DNA from: Sciscionella sediminilitoris
Lineage (GTDB): Bacteria > Actinomycetota > Actinomycetes > Mycobacteriales > Pseudonocardiaceae
Direction: 5' to 3'
DNA length: 44,364 nucleotides
Assembly: GCF_000737195.2 (NCBI RefSeq)
Contig: NZ_JALM01000061.1
Coordinates: 1-44,364, forward strand
Made by a program: the position numbers and the translations under genes. Under the pieces are notes generated by a model. The model had not been told where the DNA came from, searched no databases, and worked only from the letters and a program-made list of their open reading frames with translations. Of the stretch, positions 18,949-27,795 are shown one piece after another; the stretch's first letter is position 1; each line of letters starts with the position of its first letter.

Positions 18949-19653
18949 GTGCGGATCCGTCGGATAATCACCACGAACGAGGGCGGCGTCTCGAAGCCGC
19001 CGTACGCGAGCTTCAACCTCGGCGATCACGTCGGCGACGACCCGGAATCGGTCGCGGCCAACCGGTCGCGGCTGGCCACCGAGCTCGGCCTCACCGAGGA
19101 CCGGCTCGTGTGGATGGAACAGGTGCACGGCAGGACGGCCACCGTGGTGGACGGCCCGTGCGCCGAACCGGTCGAGGCCAGCGATGCGGTGGTCACCGCG
19201 GAACCGGGGCTGGCCATGATCGCGCTGGTCGCCGATTGTGTGCCTATCCTGCTCGGCGATCCGCGCGCCGGAGTGGTCGCCGCCGTGCACGCGGGCCGGG
19301 TCGGTGCCCGTGCCGGTGTGCTCCGTGCCGCGGTGGACGCCATGACCGGGCTCGGTGCGCGGGCCGGGGACACCGAGGCGTTGTTGGGGCCCTCGGTCTG
19401 CGGTGCCTGCTACGAGGTCCCCGAGCCGATGCGCGCCGAGGTGGAGGAGCGCCTTCCGGGCAGTGCGTGCACCACCCGCCGCGGCACGCCTGGGCTGGAT
19501 CTGCGCGCCGGGCTGCTGCGACAGCTCGCCGAGCTGGGCGTCGGCAAGGTCGGCGCGGATCCGCGGTGCACCGTGGAGGAGGGCACCCTGTTCAGTCATC
19601 GCAGGACGGCGCCCACCGGCAGGCTCGCCGCGCTCACCTGGATCGAGCCGTGA
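18949..19653 (+). CDS. pgeF: PgeF/YfiH-type purine nucleosidase or peptidoglycan editing factor
   Basis: 234 residues, a multicopper-oxidase-like (laccase domain) family protein. The metal-site residues H60, C97 and H114 are in QVHGRT, VADCVPILL and AAVHAGRVG. SVCGACYEV and the late segment RTAPTGRLAALTWI are also typical. Members act as purine nucleoside phosphorylases/deaminases, and the E. coli homologue corrects L-Ser misincorporation into peptidoglycan precursors. Which role applies here is not shown. GTG 18949 is 9 nt past ftsZ, and its stop overlaps the yggS GTG. Confidence 0.88.
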   Translation: MRIRRIITTNEGGVSKPPYASFNLGDHVGDDPESVAANRSRLATELGLTEDRLVWMEQVHGRTATVVDGPCAEPVEASDAVVTAEPGLAMIALVADCVPILLGDPRAGVVAAVHAGRVGARAGVLRAAVDAMTGLGARAGDTEALLGPSVCGACYEVPEPMRAEVEERLPGSACTTRRGTPGLDLRAGLLRQLAELGVGKVGADPRCTVEEGTLFSHRRTAPTGRLAALTWIEP

Positions 19654-20384
19654 CCGGGCGGCTCGGCACGCTGAAGGCGAACCTCGCGGATGTCCGGGAC
19701 CGGCTCGACCGGGCCTGTGCCGCGGCGGATCGTGCTCCCGCCGAGGTCGAACTGCTCGCCGTCACCAAGACCTTCCCGGCCAGTGACAACGCGCTGCTCG
19801 CCGAGCTCGGCCTGCGCGCCTTCGCGGAGAACCGGGCCCAGGACGCCGCCGCCAAGGTCGAGGAGTTCACCAGGGAACATCCGGAAACCGAGGTGCGCTG
19901 GTCCATGGTCGGCCAGCTGCAGCGCAACAAGGCGCGTTCGGTGGTCCGCTGGGCCGATGAGGTGCAGTCGGTGGACTCGGTGCGGCTGGCCGGGGCACTG
20001 GAGCGGGCCACCGGCAACGCGCTGGAGGCGGGGGAGCGCACCGCGGAACTGGATGTGCTCGTCCAGGTCTGCCTGGACGAGCGGCCGGGACGCGGCGGGT
20101 GCGCGCCGGAGGAAATCCCGGAGATCGCCGCGGCGATCGCGGGCACGGACACCCTGCGGCTGCGCGGCCTGATGGCGGTCGCCCCACTGGACGCCGAACC
20201 CGAACCCGCCTTCGCCCGTCTCGCCGCGCTCGCCGAGGCGTTTCGTGCCGAACATCCGGATGCCACCCGGCTCTCGGCGGGGATGAGCGGCGATCTGGAG
20301 GCCGCGATCACGCACGGCTCGACATGCGTGCGTGTCGGAACCGCATTGCTCGGCGAACGGGCACTAATCTCCCCGGAAGAGTAA
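19650..20384 (+). CDS. PLP homeostasis protein, YggS/PROSC family
   Basis: 244 residues, a single alanine-racemase-like TIM barrel that binds pyridoxal phosphate. The PLP lysine is K40 in LLAVTKT. AENRAQDAAAKV, WSMVGQLQRNKAR and the C-terminal LSAGMSGDLEAAI and VRVGTALLGER are family motifs. These proteins buffer free PLP and affect amino-acid pools rather than catalyse a known reaction. The GTG lies in the pgeF stop. Genes of this family occur between ftsZ and sepF in many Gram-positive bacteria. Confidence 0.92.
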   Translation: MTGRLGTLKANLADVRDRLDRACAAADRAPAEVELLAVTKTFPASDNALLAELGLRAFAENRAQDAAAKVEEFTREHPETEVRWSMVGQLQRNKARSVVRWADEVQSVDSVRLAGALERATGNALEAGERTAELDVLVQVCLDERPGRGGCAPEEIPEIAAAIAGTDTLRLRGLMAVAPLDAEPEPAFARLAALAEAFRAEHPDATRLSAGMSGDLEAAITHGSTCVRVGTALLGERALISPEE

Positions 20385-20447
20385 GAGATCGCGCGGTAGG
20401 GCAGGGCCCTGCGGCCGCTATCGGGCGAGGTAAGTGGCGGGAGGGCC

Positions 20448-21032
20448 ATGAGCACACTACGGAAGCTGAAGGCCTACTTCGGCATGATTCCCGCGGACGA
20501 GGTCGACGACTACTCCGACGAGTTCGCGCACGACTACCGGGACCGGCGCGCACCCGCCGACCGCTACCACCACGAGTTCCGGGACGACTACGAGGACGAC
20601 TACGAACCGGTGCGCCCCGCGCCGCGGCCCTGGGAGTCGGCCGCAGCGTCCCGCACGCCGGTTCGCGGTTCGCTGGCCATGGAGCCCCAGCCCGAACCGG
20701 TGCCGAGGATCCGCGCGGTCCCCGCCGCCCCACCGGTTCCGGAGGAACTGCCGCTGTCCAAGATCACCACGGTGCACCTGCACAGTTACAACGAGGCCCG
20801 CAAGATCGGCGAGCCGTACCGGGACGGCACCCCGGTGATCATGAACTGCACCGAGATGGAGGACGCGGACGCCAGGCGGCTGGTGGACTTCGCGGTCGGC
20901 CTCGCGTTCGCCATGCGCGGGGACATCGACAAGATCACAAGTAAAGTTTTCCTGCTGTCACCACCCAATATCGACGTCACCGCGGAGGACAAGCGGCGGA
21001 TCGCCGAGGGTGGGTACTTCGGTCGTAGATAA
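20448..21032 (+). CDS. sepF: SepF, membrane anchor of FtsZ
   Basis: 194 residues. The N-terminus MSTLRKLKAYFGMIP is an amphipathic membrane-targeting helix. An acidic Tyr/Asp-rich linker leads into the conserved SepF core from about 98 (SKITTVHLHSYNEARKIGE, VIMNCTEMEDADARRLVDF, KVFLLSPPNIDV). In actinobacteria, which lack FtsA, SepF tethers FtsZ to the membrane through the FtsZ C-terminal peptide. The ATG follows GGGAGGG. The 63-nt leader holds the palindrome GCAGGGCCCTGC at 20401-20412. Confidence 0.95.
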   Translation: MSTLRKLKAYFGMIPADEVDDYSDEFAHDYRDRRAPADRYHHEFRDDYEDDYEPVRPAPRPWESAAASRTPVRGSLAMEPQPEPVPRIRAVPAAPPVPEELPLSKITTVHLHSYNEARKIGEPYRDGTPVIMNCTEMEDADARRLVDFAVGLAFAMRGDIDKITSKVFLLSPPNIDVTAEDKRRIAEGGYFGRR

Positions 21033-21052
21033 CGAAAAGGTAGAGTTACGGC

Positions 21053-21337
21053 GTGGACCTCTTCCGGCTAGTGCTCTACTACGTGCTCTTCGGGTACTGG
21101 GTGCTGCTCACCGGCCGGATCATCGTCGAACTCACGCGTTCGTTCGCGCGGGATTGGCGTCCGGCCGGAGGGGTTGCGGTCACGCTGGAAACGATCTACA
21201 CAATGACGGACCCTCCGGTGAAGCTGCTCCGTAGGTTGATTCCTATGGTGCGGATCGGGGGCGTCGGACTGGACCTATCTATTATGGTGCTGCTGTTCGC
21301 CGTGTTCATCGGGATGCGGTGGTCGTACCCGGGGTGA
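21053..21337 (+). CDS. YggT-family membrane protein
   Basis: 94 residues with two membrane helices (about 3-24 and 72-88) and the YggT motif TDPPVKLLRRLIPMVRIGGVGLD between them. Its function is unclear; family members lie beside sepF and divIVA and have been linked to cell division and osmotic stress. GTG 21053 follows AAAAGG and lies 20 nt after sepF. A 37-nt gap precedes wag31. Confidence 0.9.
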   Translation: MDLFRLVLYYVLFGYWVLLTGRIIVELTRSFARDWRPAGGVAVTLETIYTMTDPPVKLLRRLIPMVRIGGVGLDLSIMVLLFAVFIGMRWSYPG

Positions 21338-21374
21338 AGGGTGCGTGCAGCTATGGAGCGCGTGAGGTGATCTG

Positions 21375-22256
21375 ATGTCGTTAACCCCCGCGGACGTGCA
21401 CAACGTCGCGTTTAGTAAGCCGCCTATTGGGAAGCGCGGCTACAACGAGGACGAGGTTGACGCATTCCTCGACCTCGTGGAGTCCGAGCTTGCCCAGCTC
21501 ACCCAGGAGAACACCGAACTGCGGCAGCAGATCGAGCAGCTCGACGCACAGCTCGAGCAGGCGCGTTCGGAGGCGGACGAGGCACGCAAGGCGGCGGCAG
21601 CGGCCCCGCAGCAGCGCGCCGACGAGCCGCGCAGGCTCTCCACGGTGCCCCCGGCAGGTGCGCTCGAGCAGACGCAGGCGCAGCAGCCGGGTGCCGGCGG
21701 CCCCGCGAGCGCGGCGGCGGCACTGGCGGGCGCGGCCGGTCAGGGCGGTGACCACCACGTCCAGGCGGCCAAGGTGCTCGGACTCGCCCAGGAGATGGCC
21801 GACCGGCTCACCGGTGAGGCCAAGTCCGAGTCGGACAAGATGCTCTCCGAGGCGCGGACCAAGTCCGAGCAGCTGCTCTCCGAAGCGCGCGCCAAGGCGG
21901 ACACCATGGTCAACGACTCGCGCACCCGCGCGGAGACCATGCTGAACGAGGCGCGCACCCGCGCGGAGACCGTCGAGCGGCAGGCCAGGGAGAAGGCCAC
22001 CTCGCTCGAGCGCGAAGCACAGCGCAAGCACACCGAGGTCATCGGACAGGCGACCAAGGAGAAGAACGCGCTCGATCAGGAGATCGAGAAGCTGCGTACC
22101 TTCGAACGCGAATACCGCACGCGGTTGAAGACCATGCTCGAGTCCAGCCTGCGCGATCTGGACAACCGTGCACCGGCGGCACCCTCGGAAGGCAACCAGT
22201 CCGGCTCCCAGCAGGGTGGGTACTCGTTCGGCAGCCCACGCGCCGAAGCGGGATAG
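21375..22256 (+). CDS. wag31: DivIVA homologue Wag31, polar growth scaffold
   Basis: 293 residues. The N-terminal DivIVA domain (1-60) carries [20 protein letters not shown] and [14 protein letters not shown], followed by a first coiled coil. A Gln/Ala/Gly-rich linker (about 75-130) separates it from a long second coiled coil (135-255) built of near-repeats such as [18 protein letters not shown]. Wag31 assembles at negatively curved membrane at the poles and directs apical wall growth. The ATG follows GAGGTGATCTG. A strong terminator ends the cluster after it. Confidence 0.96.
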   Translation: MSLTPADVHNVAFSKPPIGKRGYNEDEVDAFLDLVESELAQLTQENTELRQQIEQLDAQLEQARSEADEARKAAAAAPQQRADEPRRLSTVPPAGALEQTQAQQPGAGGPASAAAALAGAAGQGGDHHVQAAKVLGLAQEMADRLTGEAKSESDKMLSEARTKSEQLLSEARAKADTMVNDSRTRAETMLNEARTRAETVERQAREKATSLEREAQRKHTEVIGQATKEKNALDQEIEKLRTFEREYRTRLKTMLESSLRDLDNRAPAAPSEGNQSGSQQGGYSFGSPRAEAG

Positions 22257-22279
22257 GTTTTTCGGTTCGTCATCGATTT

Positions 22280-22319
22280 GAGCGTGGCTCGGCGTCGTCA
22301 CTGGCGTCGGGCCACGCTC
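22280..22319 (+). terminator. Terminator after wag31
   Basis: GAGCGTGGC (22280-22288) pairs with GCCACGCTC (22311-22319). The stem continues inward with a few G-U pairs to about 17 bp around a 6-nt loop. There is no T-run, which is common for actinobacterial terminators. It closes the dcw/wag31 block. Confidence 0.75.
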
Positions 22320-22336
22320 GCTGGTAGGCAGGCCAC

Positions 22337-23257
22337 GTGTTGATCATTGTCCTCGCCCTCGTGATCATCGCGCTTGGGCTGCTCGTCGCTTCGCTGGCCG
22401 TCGGCTACGGCCTGTTCGCCTGGCTCTCCATCGGAGCGAGCGTCCTCGCCGCGATCGTGCTCGTGGTCGATGTGCTCCGCAGGCGCTCCGGCCGGGGAGA
22501 GCCGGAGGGACAGGCCGAACCGGAGCCGGTTCCCGAAGACACCGCGGACACCGAGGCGACGGCGGAACCCGAGGCGGCCGAGGAAGCCCAGGCGCCGGAC
22601 ACCGCCGCCGCGGAACCGGCAGCCGGCGAGGCCACCGAGGTTCTGGCCGGGCCCGGCGAGTCCGGGCAGGACAGCGAACGAGAAGACACCCCCGGTGGGG
22701 ACGAGGCCGGTGAAACCGGGGAGATCGAACGGCCCGCCACGGAGAGCGCGGCGACGACCGTGCTCCCGGCGGCCGGATCGGACGGCACCGCGCCGGAACC
22801 GGCGGCAGCGGAACCGGACGCGGCGGGATCGACCGAGTCGGCACCGGCAGAGCCGGAATCAGCTGCGCCGGAAGCAGCGGGGCAGGAACCGGCCGAACCG
22901 GAATCGGCCGGGGTGGCCGGATCCGGGATGGCCGAGTCCCGGGAAGCGGCGAGCGAGACCGCCGGGGACGGCGGGCGTGAGACGGGGAGCGAACAGGTGC
23001 GCGACGATCTTGACGATGTGGAGCCGGGCGAGGAGGAGACCGACGCGGCCGATCTCCTCACGGTCACCGAACTCGAGGACGAGGTCGTGGTCATCGACGA
23101 ACGGCCGAGGTACCACCTCACCGCCTGCGGCTGGCTCGGCGAACGGGACACGATTCCCCTCCCGGTGCGCGAGGCCCGCGATCTCGGCTTCACCCCGTGC
23201 GGCATCTGCGGCCCCGACCGCGTGCTCGCCGCCCGCTCCCGCGCCAAGCGCGGTTGA
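22337..23257 (+). CDS. Acidic membrane protein with C-terminal Cys/His zinc-type motif
   Basis: 306 residues, function unknown. Two closely packed membrane helices (about 2-21 and 24-45) are followed by a 190-residue low-complexity segment rich in Glu, Ala, Pro and Gly, then a small conserved-looking tail. In the tail H260, C264, C288 and C291 (YHLTACGWL and FTPCGICG) resemble the zinc-binding fold of Ada N-termini and related domains. The linker may hold the tail away from the membrane. The start is GTG 22337 with no clear Shine-Dalgarno; TAGGCA ends 6 nt before it. The T-box leader of ileS begins about 13 nt downstream. Confidence 0.6.
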   Translation: MLIIVLALVIIALGLLVASLAVGYGLFAWLSIGASVLAAIVLVVDVLRRRSGRGEPEGQAEPEPVPEDTADTEATAEPEAAEEAQAPDTAAAEPAAGEATEVLAGPGESGQDSEREDTPGGDEAGETGEIERPATESAATTVLPAAGSDGTAPEPAAAEPDAAGSTESAPAEPESAAPEAAGQEPAEPESAGVAGSGMAESREAASETAGDGGRETGSEQVRDDLDDVEPGEEETDAADLLTVTELEDEVVVIDERPRYHLTACGWLGERDTIPLPVREARDLGFTPCGICGPDRVLAARSRAKRG

Positions 23258-23263
23258 TATCCT
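23258..23263 (+). promoter_or_regulatory. Likely -10 of the ileS T-box transcript
   Basis: TATCCT right at the stop of the preceding gene would start RNA near 23270, just before the T-box leader. The -35 is weak. An alternative pair TTGATA (23254) and TAGATC (23277) with 17-bp spacing would start too late to keep the specifier stem. Confidence 0.4.
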
Positions 23264-23269
23264 GGAACC

Positions 23270-23478
23270 ATTGACGTAGATCCGGCCATCACCGGGGAGT
23301 CTCCGGAAGAACAGAGCCCGGCCGGGCTCCCAGTAGAACCGGACGGGTCCGGCCCGAGACAGCCGGCCATCGAGTGGCGCGCCGCCGTGCAGGCGGCGCG
23401 CAAACGGGGTGGTACCGCGGCCGCAGGGTCGTCCCCGTACGAGAATCGAGTACGGGCACGACTACTGCTAGGAGCGCA
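23270..23478 (+). ncRNA. T-box riboswitch for isoleucine, translational type
   Basis: The T-box core GGGGTGGTACCGCGG lies at 23406-23420. UGGU within it matches the ACCA end of tRNA with discriminator A, as in tRNA-Ile. The specifier ATC (Ile) is at 23288-23290 inside a short stem I, with CCGG on each side of GGAGTCT. A perfect 10-bp stem III (23377-23386 with 23392-23401) comes just before the T-box. A hairpin at 23428-23462 sits next to AGGAG (23470-23474). No terminator U-run follows, so control is probably by exposing the ribosome site, as known for actinobacterial ileS T-boxes. Confidence 0.93.
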
Positions 23479-23484
23479 TCACCC

Positions 23485-26400
23485 ATGTCCGCCGAACGAC
23501 GCTACCCACGAGCAGGGGCCGAATCGGTGCCCTCCCAGGCGGTTTTCGGGGAGCTCGAGCAGGAGATCCTCGACTACTGGGCCGCCGACGACACCTTCCG
23601 CGCGAGCGTCGAGGCACGCCCGGCGGGGGAGAACGGCTCCAACGAGTTCGTCTTCTACGACGGTCCCCCCTTCGCCAATGGTCTCCCGCACTACGGGCAC
23701 CTGCTGACCGGCTACGTCAAGGACATCGTGCCGCGCTACAAGACGATGCGCGGCCGCCGGGTCGAGCGCCGGTTCGGCTGGGACACCCACGGCATGCCCG
23801 CCGAGATCTCCACCGAGAAAGAACTCGGGATCAAGCACAAGAACGAGATCGAGGAAATGGGCATCGCCGCGTTCAACAAGGCGTGCCGGGACAACGTGCT
23901 GCGCTACACGAACGAATGGCAGGAGTACGTCACCCGCCAGGCGCGGTGGGTGGACTTCGACAACGACTACAAGACCCTGGACACCGACTACATGGAATCG
24001 GTGATCTGGGCGTTCAAGTCGTTGTGGGACAAGGGGTTGGTGTACCGCGACTTCAAGGTGCTGTGGTACTGCTGGCGGTGCGAGACCCCGCTTTCCAACA
24101 CCGAGACCAAGATGGACGAAGTCTACCGGCCGCGCCAGGATCCGGCCATCACGGTCACCCTGCCGATCGTGGCCCCGGACCGGCCCGAGCTCGACGGGGT
24201 CGGCATCCTGGTGTGGACCACGACCCCGTGGACCATGCCGTCCAACCTGGCCGCCGCGGTGCACCCCGAGGTCGACTACGTGGTGGTGCGCGCGGGCGAT
24301 GCCAAGTATCTGCTCGCGCGGGACCGGCTCGCCGCCTACGCCCGCGAACTCGGCGAGGATCCCGAGGTACTCGGCGAGTACACCGGAGCCCAGCTCGCCG
24401 GGCTGTCCTACACCCCGCCGTTCGACTTCTACGCGGGGCGGCGCAACGCGCACCAGGTGCTGCTGGCCGACTACGTCAGCACCGAGGACGGCACCGGGAT
24501 CGTGCACATCGCCCCCGCCTACGGTGAGATCGACAAACAGGTCACCGACGCCGCGGACATCGTCGCGGCGACCCCGGTGGACGTGCACGGCGAGTTCAAC
24601 GCCGAGGTGCCGCCGTACGAGGGCATGCACGTGTTCGACGCGAACCTGCCCATCATGGCGGACCTGAAAGCGGCCGGGCGGCTGTTCCGGCGGGAGACCT
24701 ACGATCACTCCTACCCGCACTGCTGGCGCTGCGACAACGCGCTCATCCAGCGCGGGGTGGACTCCTGGTTCGTCGCGGTCACCAAGTTCCGGGACCGGAT
24801 GGTGGAACTGAACAAGGAGATCTCCTGGGTTCCCGAGCACATCCGGGACGGCCAGATGGGCAACTGGCTCGCGGGCGCCATCGACTGGTCGATCTCCCGT
24901 AACCGGTACTGGGGTTCGCCGATCCCGGTGTGGGTTTCCGACGATCCGCGCTACCCGCGCACCGATGTGTACGGCTCGCTGGACGAACTCGAGCGCGACT
25001 TCGGGGTCCGGCCCGGTGATCTGCACCGGCCCTTGATCGATGAACTGACCCGGCCCAACCCGGACGACCCGACCGGGAACTCCACCATGCGCCGGGTTCC
25101 CGAGGTACTCGACTGCTGGTTCGAGTCCGGGTCGATGCCGTTCGCCCAGGTGCACTACCCGTTCGAGAACCGGGACTGGTTCGAGCACCACTACCCGTGC
25201 GATTTCATCGTCGAGTACAACGGCCAGACCCGTGGCTGGTTCTACCTGATGCACGTGCTGGCCACCGCGCTGTTCGACCGGCCGGCGTTCCGCACCTGCG
25301 TCGCGCACGGCATCGTGCTCGGCGACGACGGACAGAAGATGTCCAAGTCGAAGGGGAACTACCCCGAGGTCACCGAGGTGTTCGAGCGGGACGGCTCGGA
25401 CGCGATGCGCTGGTTCCTGATGTCCTCGCCGATCCTGCGCGGGGGCAACCTGATCGTCACCGAGCGCGGGATCCGCGAGGCGGTGCGCCAGTCCGTGCTG
25501 CCGCTGTGGAACAGCTGGTACTTCCTGGCGCTCTACGCGAACGCCGCGGACCGGCCGGGGCAGTGGCGCACCGATTCGGCGCACGTGCTCGACCGTTACA
25601 TCCTCGCCAAGACACACGATCTGGTGCGGGATCTGACCGAGTCCATGGACGCCTTCGACATCTCCGGGGCGTGCGCGGAAGTCCGCGACTTCCTGGAGAC
25701 GCTGACCAACTGGTACGTGCGGCGCTCCAGGGACCGGTTCTGGTCGGGCGACGGGGATGCGATCGACACCCTGCACACGGTGCTCGAGGTGACCACCCGC
25801 GCGATCGCCCCGTTGCTCCCGCTGACCACCGAGGCCGTGTGGCGCGGGCTCACCGGGCAGCGTTCGGTGCACCTCACCGACTACCCGCGGGCCGCGGAGC
25901 TGCCCGCGGACGCCGAACTCGTGGCCGGGATGGACGAGGCGCGGGCCGTGGTCTCGACCGCGCTGTCCCTGCGCAAGGCGGGCAAGCTGCGGGTGCGGTT
26001 GCCGCTGGCGAAACTCACCGTGGCCGCCGAGGATTCGGCACGGTTGAGCGGATTCCTCGACCAGATCCGCGAGGAGGTCAACGTCAAGTCCGTCGAGCTG
26101 GACACGGATGTCGCCGCACACGGGCATTTCGAGCTCGCGGTGAACGCGCGCGCCTGCGGGCCGCGGCTCGGCAAGGACGTGCAGCGGGTGATCAAGGCGG
26201 TCAAGGCGGGGGAGTGGGAACTCGACGCCGAGGGCGCCGTGGTCGCCGCCGGGATACCGCTGCTCGAGGGTGAGTACGAACGCAAACTCGTGGCAACGGA
26301 CAGCGGTGCCACCGCGGCCCTTCCCGGCGGTGCCGGGCTGGTCGTGCTGGACACCGAGGTCACCCCGGAACTGCGCGCCGAGGGCACTGCGCGGGACGCG

Positions 26401-26631
26401 GTGCGCGTGGTGCAGCAGGCGCGCAAGGAGGCCGGTCTCGACGTGTCCGACCGGATCACCGTCACCCTTGCCGCGCCCGCCGATGTCGCCGGGGAAATCC
26501 GGGCACACGAGGAATTCCTGCGCAGTGAAACCCTCGCCGACGCGGTCGAGTACGCCGCGGAGGCGGACGGGTTCACCGGAACCGTCGGCGAGGGAGTCGA
26601 GATCACCGCACGGGTCACCAAGGTCGCCTGA
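23485..26631 (+). CDS. ileS: Isoleucyl-tRNA synthetase, type 2 (eukaryote-like)
   Basis: 1048 residues. It charges tRNA-Ile with isoleucine and edits valine. The HIGH motif is HYGH at 69-72, after [15 protein letters not shown] is at 618-622, followed by KGN. The CP1 editing domain lies in between ([12 protein letters not shown]) and an anticodon-binding domain follows. The length and the HYGH variant place it with the eukaryote-like IleRS2 class, which is often mupirocin-resistant; that is a family inference. The frame is open upstream, but ATG 23485 has AGGAG at 10 nt and follows the T-box. Confidence 0.96.
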   Translation: MSAERRYPRAGAESVPSQAVFGELEQEILDYWAADDTFRASVEARPAGENGSNEFVFYDGPPFANGLPHYGHLLTGYVKDIVPRYKTMRGRRVERRFGWDTHGMPAEISTEKELGIKHKNEIEEMGIAAFNKACRDNVLRYTNEWQEYVTRQARWVDFDNDYKTLDTDYMESVIWAFKSLWDKGLVYRDFKVLWYCWRCETPLSNTETKMDEVYRPRQDPAITVTLPIVAPDRPELDGVGILVWTTTPWTMPSNLAAAVHPEVDYVVVRAGDAKYLLARDRLAAYARELGEDPEVLGEYTGAQLAGLSYTPPFDFYAGRRNAHQVLLADYVSTEDGTGIVHIAPAYGEIDKQVTDAADIVAATPVDVHGEFNAEVPPYEGMHVFDANLPIMADLKAAGRLFRRETYDHSYPHCWRCDNALIQRGVDSWFVAVTKFRDRMVELNKEISWVPEHIRDGQMGNWLAGAIDWSISRNRYWGSPIPVWVSDDPRYPRTDVYGSLDELERDFGVRPGDLHRPLIDELTRPNPDDPTGNSTMRRVPEVLDCWFESGSMPFAQVHYPFENRDWFEHHYPCDFIVEYNGQTRGWFYLMHVLATALFDRPAFRTCVAHGIVLGDDGQKMSKSKGNYPEVTEVFERDGSDAMRWFLMSSPILRGGNLIVTERGIREAVRQSVLPLWNSWYFLALYANAADRPGQWRTDSAHVLDRYILAKTHDLVRDLTESMDAFDISGACAEVRDFLETLTNWYVRRSRDRFWSGDGDAIDTLHTVLEVTTRAIAPLLPLTTEAVWRGLTGQRSVHLTDYPRAAELPADAELVAGMDEARAVVSTALSLRKAGKLRVRLPLAKLTVAAEDSARLSGFLDQIREEVNVKSVELDTDVAAHGHFELAVNARACGPRLGKDVQRVIKAVKAGEWELDAEGAVVAAGIPLLEGEYERKLVATDSGATAALPGGAGLVVLDTEVTPELRAEGTARDAVRVVQQARKEAGLDVSDRITVTLAAPADVAGEIRAHEEFLRSETLADAVEYAAEADGFTGTVGEGVEITARVTKVA

Positions 26632-26638
26632 CTGATCC

Positions 26639-26677
26639 CGGTTGCGGGCGCGGGAACTAGTCCTGCGCCCGCAACCG
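26639..26677. terminator. Bidirectional terminator between convergent ileS and methyltransferase
   Basis: CGGTTGCGGGCGC (26639-26651) pairs perfectly with 26665-26677. Four further pairs close a 17-bp stem around ACTAG. The methyltransferase stop codon is in the loop, so half of the stem encodes that protein's last residues RLRAQD. Confidence 0.75.
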
Positions 26678-27733
26678 CCACAGCACGGTACGTTCGGCGG
26701 CGCGCGCGGCGTGCAGCGGATCGCTGGAATCCTTGCTGCGCTTGTGCTTCGGCTGCGCCTCGAGCCGGCCCGTCACCGAAAGGCCTGCCGCGGCGAACAT
26801 TCCGGTCAGTTCTTCGCGCCCGCGAAGGCCGAGATGCTCGGCGAGGTCGGAAAGGACCAGCCAGCCTTCCCCGCCCGGATTCAGGTGCGGAGCCAGTTCG
26901 GCGAGAAAGGCGCGCAGCATTCGGCTTTCCGGGTCGTAGATGCCCTGTTCGAGCTCGGAACTCGGAGCCGAGGGCACCCACGGCGGGTTGCACACCACCA
27001 GATCCGCGCGCATCGGCGGGAACAGGTCGGTCTCGCGCACCTCGACCACATCCGCGAGGCCGAGCCGATCGATATTGTCCCGGGCGCACGCGACGGCGCG
27101 CGGATTGGTGTCCGTGGCGATCACCGAATCCAGGCCACGGCGGGCCAGCACGGCGGCGAGCACCCCGGTCCCGGTGCCGATGTCGAAAGCGGTGCCACCG
27201 CCGGGCAACGGGGCCTCGGCGACCAGATCCACGTATTCCCCGCGTACCGGGGAGAACACGCCGTAGTGCGGGTGGATCCGCTCGGCGAGCGCGGGAACGT
27301 ACACGCCCTTCTCCCGCCACTGCTGCGCGCCGATCATGCCGAGCAGCTCGCGCAGGGACAGGGTGAACGCCTCATCCGGTGGGCATCCCGCGGCCAGGCA
27401 GGCTTGCCGCACATCCGGGGCGCGGCGCAGCGGGATGACGCAGCCGGGCTCCACGGGGATCAGCAACCGGCCCAGGATCTCCGCCTGTTCCGCGGTGGCG
27501 CGGCGCTGTGCCGCGAAATCGCGCGGTGGTTTGCCTTTGCGGGCCCGCCGGCCCATGGCCGCCAGCAACTGGCGGGCGTTCTGGTAATCCCCGCGCCACT
27601 CGATGCGGGTCCCGGAACGGGTGAGCCGATACGCCGCATCGGCGGTCAGCTCATCGGTGCCACGCACCACATCCGGGCCGGGTCCGGAACCCGGGGATGT
27701 GCGGGTAGTACCAGGTCGATCGCCCATCGCCAT
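26657..27733 (-). CDS. Class I SAM-dependent methyltransferase with NPPW motif
   Basis: 358 residues. The SAM loop FDIGTGTGVLAA is at about 183-194. ATDTNP follows as the acidic ribose-binding strand, and the catalytic NPPW is at 249-252. NPPY/NPPW motifs mark methyltransferases that act on planar amide or amine nitrogens: HemK/PrmC-like glutamine or N6-adenine enzymes. An N-terminal region of about 150 residues, PRDFAAQRRATAEQAEILGRL onward, is probably a substrate-recognition domain. The substrate is not known. ATG 27733 and ATG 27727 are both possible starts. It converges on ileS and shares its terminator. Confidence 0.75.
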   Translation of the reverse strand: MAMGDRPGTTRTSPGSGPGPDVVRGTDELTADAAYRLTRSGTRIEWRGDYQNARQLLAAMGRRARKGKPPRDFAAQRRATAEQAEILGRLLIPVEPGCVIPLRRAPDVRQACLAAGCPPDEAFTLSLRELLGMIGAQQWREKGVYVPALAERIHPHYGVFSPVRGEYVDLVAEAPLPGGGTAFDIGTGTGVLAAVLARRGLDSVIATDTNPRAVACARDNIDRLGLADVVEVRETDLFPPMRADLVVCNPPWVPSAPSSELEQGIYDPESRMLRAFLAELAPHLNPGGEGWLVLSDLAEHLGLRGREELTGMFAAAGLSVTGRLEAQPKHKRSKDSSDPLHAARAAERTVLWRLRAQD

Positions 27734-27795
27734 GCACCCCGTTTCGTCTGGTTCGCACCCGCACGAGAAAATGTATCGGAGAACTGGGAGGTGGC

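Noticed and set aside
20401-20412. Perfect palindrome GCAGGGCCCTGC before sepF as an operator
   Set aside because: Short GC-only palindromes arise often in such sequence; no second copy or promoter overlap supports a function.
23374-23484. N-terminal extension of ileS into the T-box
   Set aside because: The bases form stem III and the T-box; ATG 23485 has a proper ribosome site.
23479-26508. About 1000-codon minus-strand open frame opposite ileS
   Set aside because: It mirrors the codon structure of ileS. No start context, no domain, no neighbour that fits.
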